Assembly: GCA_024226105.1 (NCBI GenBank)
Contig: JAAELZ010000616.1
Span: forward strand, 1-6,502
Origin: Pseudomonadota bacterium
GTDB lineage: Bacteria > Pseudomonadota > Gammaproteobacteria > Arenicellales > Poriferihabitantaceae
Length of the DNA: 6,502 nt
Reading direction: 5' to 3'
Positions 5,685-6,502 of the stretch are shown here, piece by piece (positions within the stretch are counted from its first letter, which is position 1; each line of letters begins with the position of its first letter). Made by a program: the position numbers and the translations under genes. The notes under the pieces are model-generated. The model ran no database searches, had not been told where the DNA came from, and saw nothing but the letters and a program-made list of their open reading frames with translations.

Positions 5685-6502
5685 ATGCATATCACTATCC
5701 GACAATTACAGGTATTCGCATCGGTAGCGAAACACTTAAGCTACACACGCGCGGCAGAAGAGCTACATTTGACCCAGCCCGCAGTCTCAATGCAAATAAA
5801 ACAGCTAGAGAAATCCGTTGGCCTAAATCTATTTGAGCAAATAGGGAAAAAAATCTATCTTACTGAGGCGGGTAACGTGGTGCTCGAGCACGCAATCTCC
5901 ATCACCTCCAAGTTAAAGTCGATCGAGAATGATCTCGAGCAACTCAAGGGGATCGATGGCGGCCGTCTGACGGTCTGTATCGCCTCCACGGTTAACTACT
6001 TTGCAACTCGCCTGATTTCACGTTTTAGCCAGGCTTACCCCAGCGTGCAAATCAGCCTGGATGTCACCAACCGCCACGACCTGTTGAAACGACTGGAGAC
6101 CAACGAACCCGACCTGGTTTTGATGGGGCGCCCCCCTTCAAGTGCCGATTTGACCTCGACCGCCTTCATGGATAACCCGCTGGTGATCATAGCGAATCCG
6201 CATCACCCGCTGGCAGGCAAGGCCAAAATCCCCATCAAACGCCTGGCAGGCGAAAAATTCGTGCTACGCGAGCAGGGCTCCGGGACGCGTTCGGCAATGG
6301 AGGACATTTTTAAAAAACATCAGGTCGAACCAAAAATCGGCACCCAGCTTTCCGGAAATGAATCAATCAAACAGGCCGTTGAAGCGGGATTAGGATTGGC
6401 ACTGGTCTCATTTCACACCGTCGATCTGGAACTCAAGGCCAATCGACTGACGACGCTTGATGTGCAGCATTTTCCGATCCTGAAAAAATGGCATATTGGT
6501 CA
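5685..6502 (+). CDS. cbbR: LysR-type transcriptional regulator, CbbR-like (3' end outside window)
   Basis: From the ATG at 5685 the frame stays open for 272 codons to the window end; the family is about 300-320 residues, so roughly the last tenth is missing. The N terminus MHITIRQLQVFASVAKHLSY leads into a winged helix-turn-helix with TRAAEELHLTQPAVSMQIKQ at 21-40, then LFEQIGKKIYLTEAG (49-63), a linker helix (about 64-92) and the periplasmic-binding-type effector domain (from about 93). Features I associate with CbbR, the activator of Calvin-cycle operons, are STVNYFATRLISRF, LDVTNR, DLVLMGRPP, NPLVIIA, REQGSGTR and NESIKQAVEAGLGLALVS. LysR membership is certain. The CbbR subtype is recognised from pattern only, and no RuBisCO gene is visible, though one could lie beyond the edge. 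An AAAGA stretch shortly before the ATG is a weak ribosome binding site. It is divergent from the DUF2007-mrcB operon. Confidence 0.88.
   Translation, partial: MHITIRQLQVFASVAKHLSYTRAAEELHLTQPAVSMQIKQLEKSVGLNLFEQIGKKIYLTEAGNVVLEHAISITSKLKSIENDLEQLKGIDGGRLTVCIASTVNYFATRLISRFSQAYPSVQISLDVTNRHDLLKRLETNEPDLVLMGRPPSSADLTSTAFMDNPLVIIANPHHPLAGKAKIPIKRLAGEKFVLREQGSGTRSAMEDIFKKHQVEPKIGTQLSGNESIKQAVEAGLGLALVSFHTVDLELKANRLTTLDVQHFPILKKWHIG

Noticed and set aside
5582..5836. 84-codon plus-strand ORF starting before the lysR gene
   Set aside because: Its second half overlaps the LysR DNA-binding domain in another frame, and its start lies in the regulatory dyad; the LysR frame is clearly the real one.

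Overview
The window looks like chromosomal DNA from a gammaproteobacterium of moderate GC content. The best evidence is a class A penicillin-binding protein of the PBP1B type, with a UB2H-like region and a C-terminal cysteine pair, together with the style of the housekeeping genes. A LysR regulator resembling CbbR at the right edge hints at a relative of autotrophic, perhaps sulfur-oxidising, lineages. That is inference, because no carbon-fixation gene is in view. There is no sign of phage, insertion sequence, CRISPR, tRNA or rRNA.

Left region (1-1131): on the minus strand lie two tandem paralogous multi-pass membrane proteins of the DUF1538 family. The 245-residue gene is complete, and the second runs off the left edge. 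They overlap by ATGA. The complete gene apparently starts at TTG. It is preceded by a 22-codon ORF with a strong ribosome binding site, whose stop lies one base before the TTG. This leader contains a run of seven T. Removing one T would fuse it in frame to the membrane protein, so the true 5' end of this gene is the most open question in the window.

Centre left (1132-1693): a divergent plus-strand gene encodes a small membrane methyltransferase of the isoprenylcysteine carboxyl methyltransferase / phospholipid methyltransferase-like type. A short convergent intergenic stretch follows, holding a 12-bp palindrome and a direct repeat.

Centre and right (1694-5520): three genes on the minus strand are packed as an operon. 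In transcription order they are a DUF2007 protein with a four-cysteine zinc ribbon, mrcB (PBP1B, bifunctional peptidoglycan synthase), and a D-2-hydroxyacid dehydrogenase. The junctions are a one-base TAATG overlap and a 3-base gap, which suggests translational coupling. The functional link of the dehydrogenase to cell-wall synthesis is unknown.

Right edge (5521-6502): a 164-bp divergent intergenic region carries two similar ATGT-(1-2)-ACAT dyads about three helical turns apart and a plausible sigma-70 promoter. It leads into a plus-strand LysR-type regulator, CbbR-like, truncated by the window end after 272 codons.
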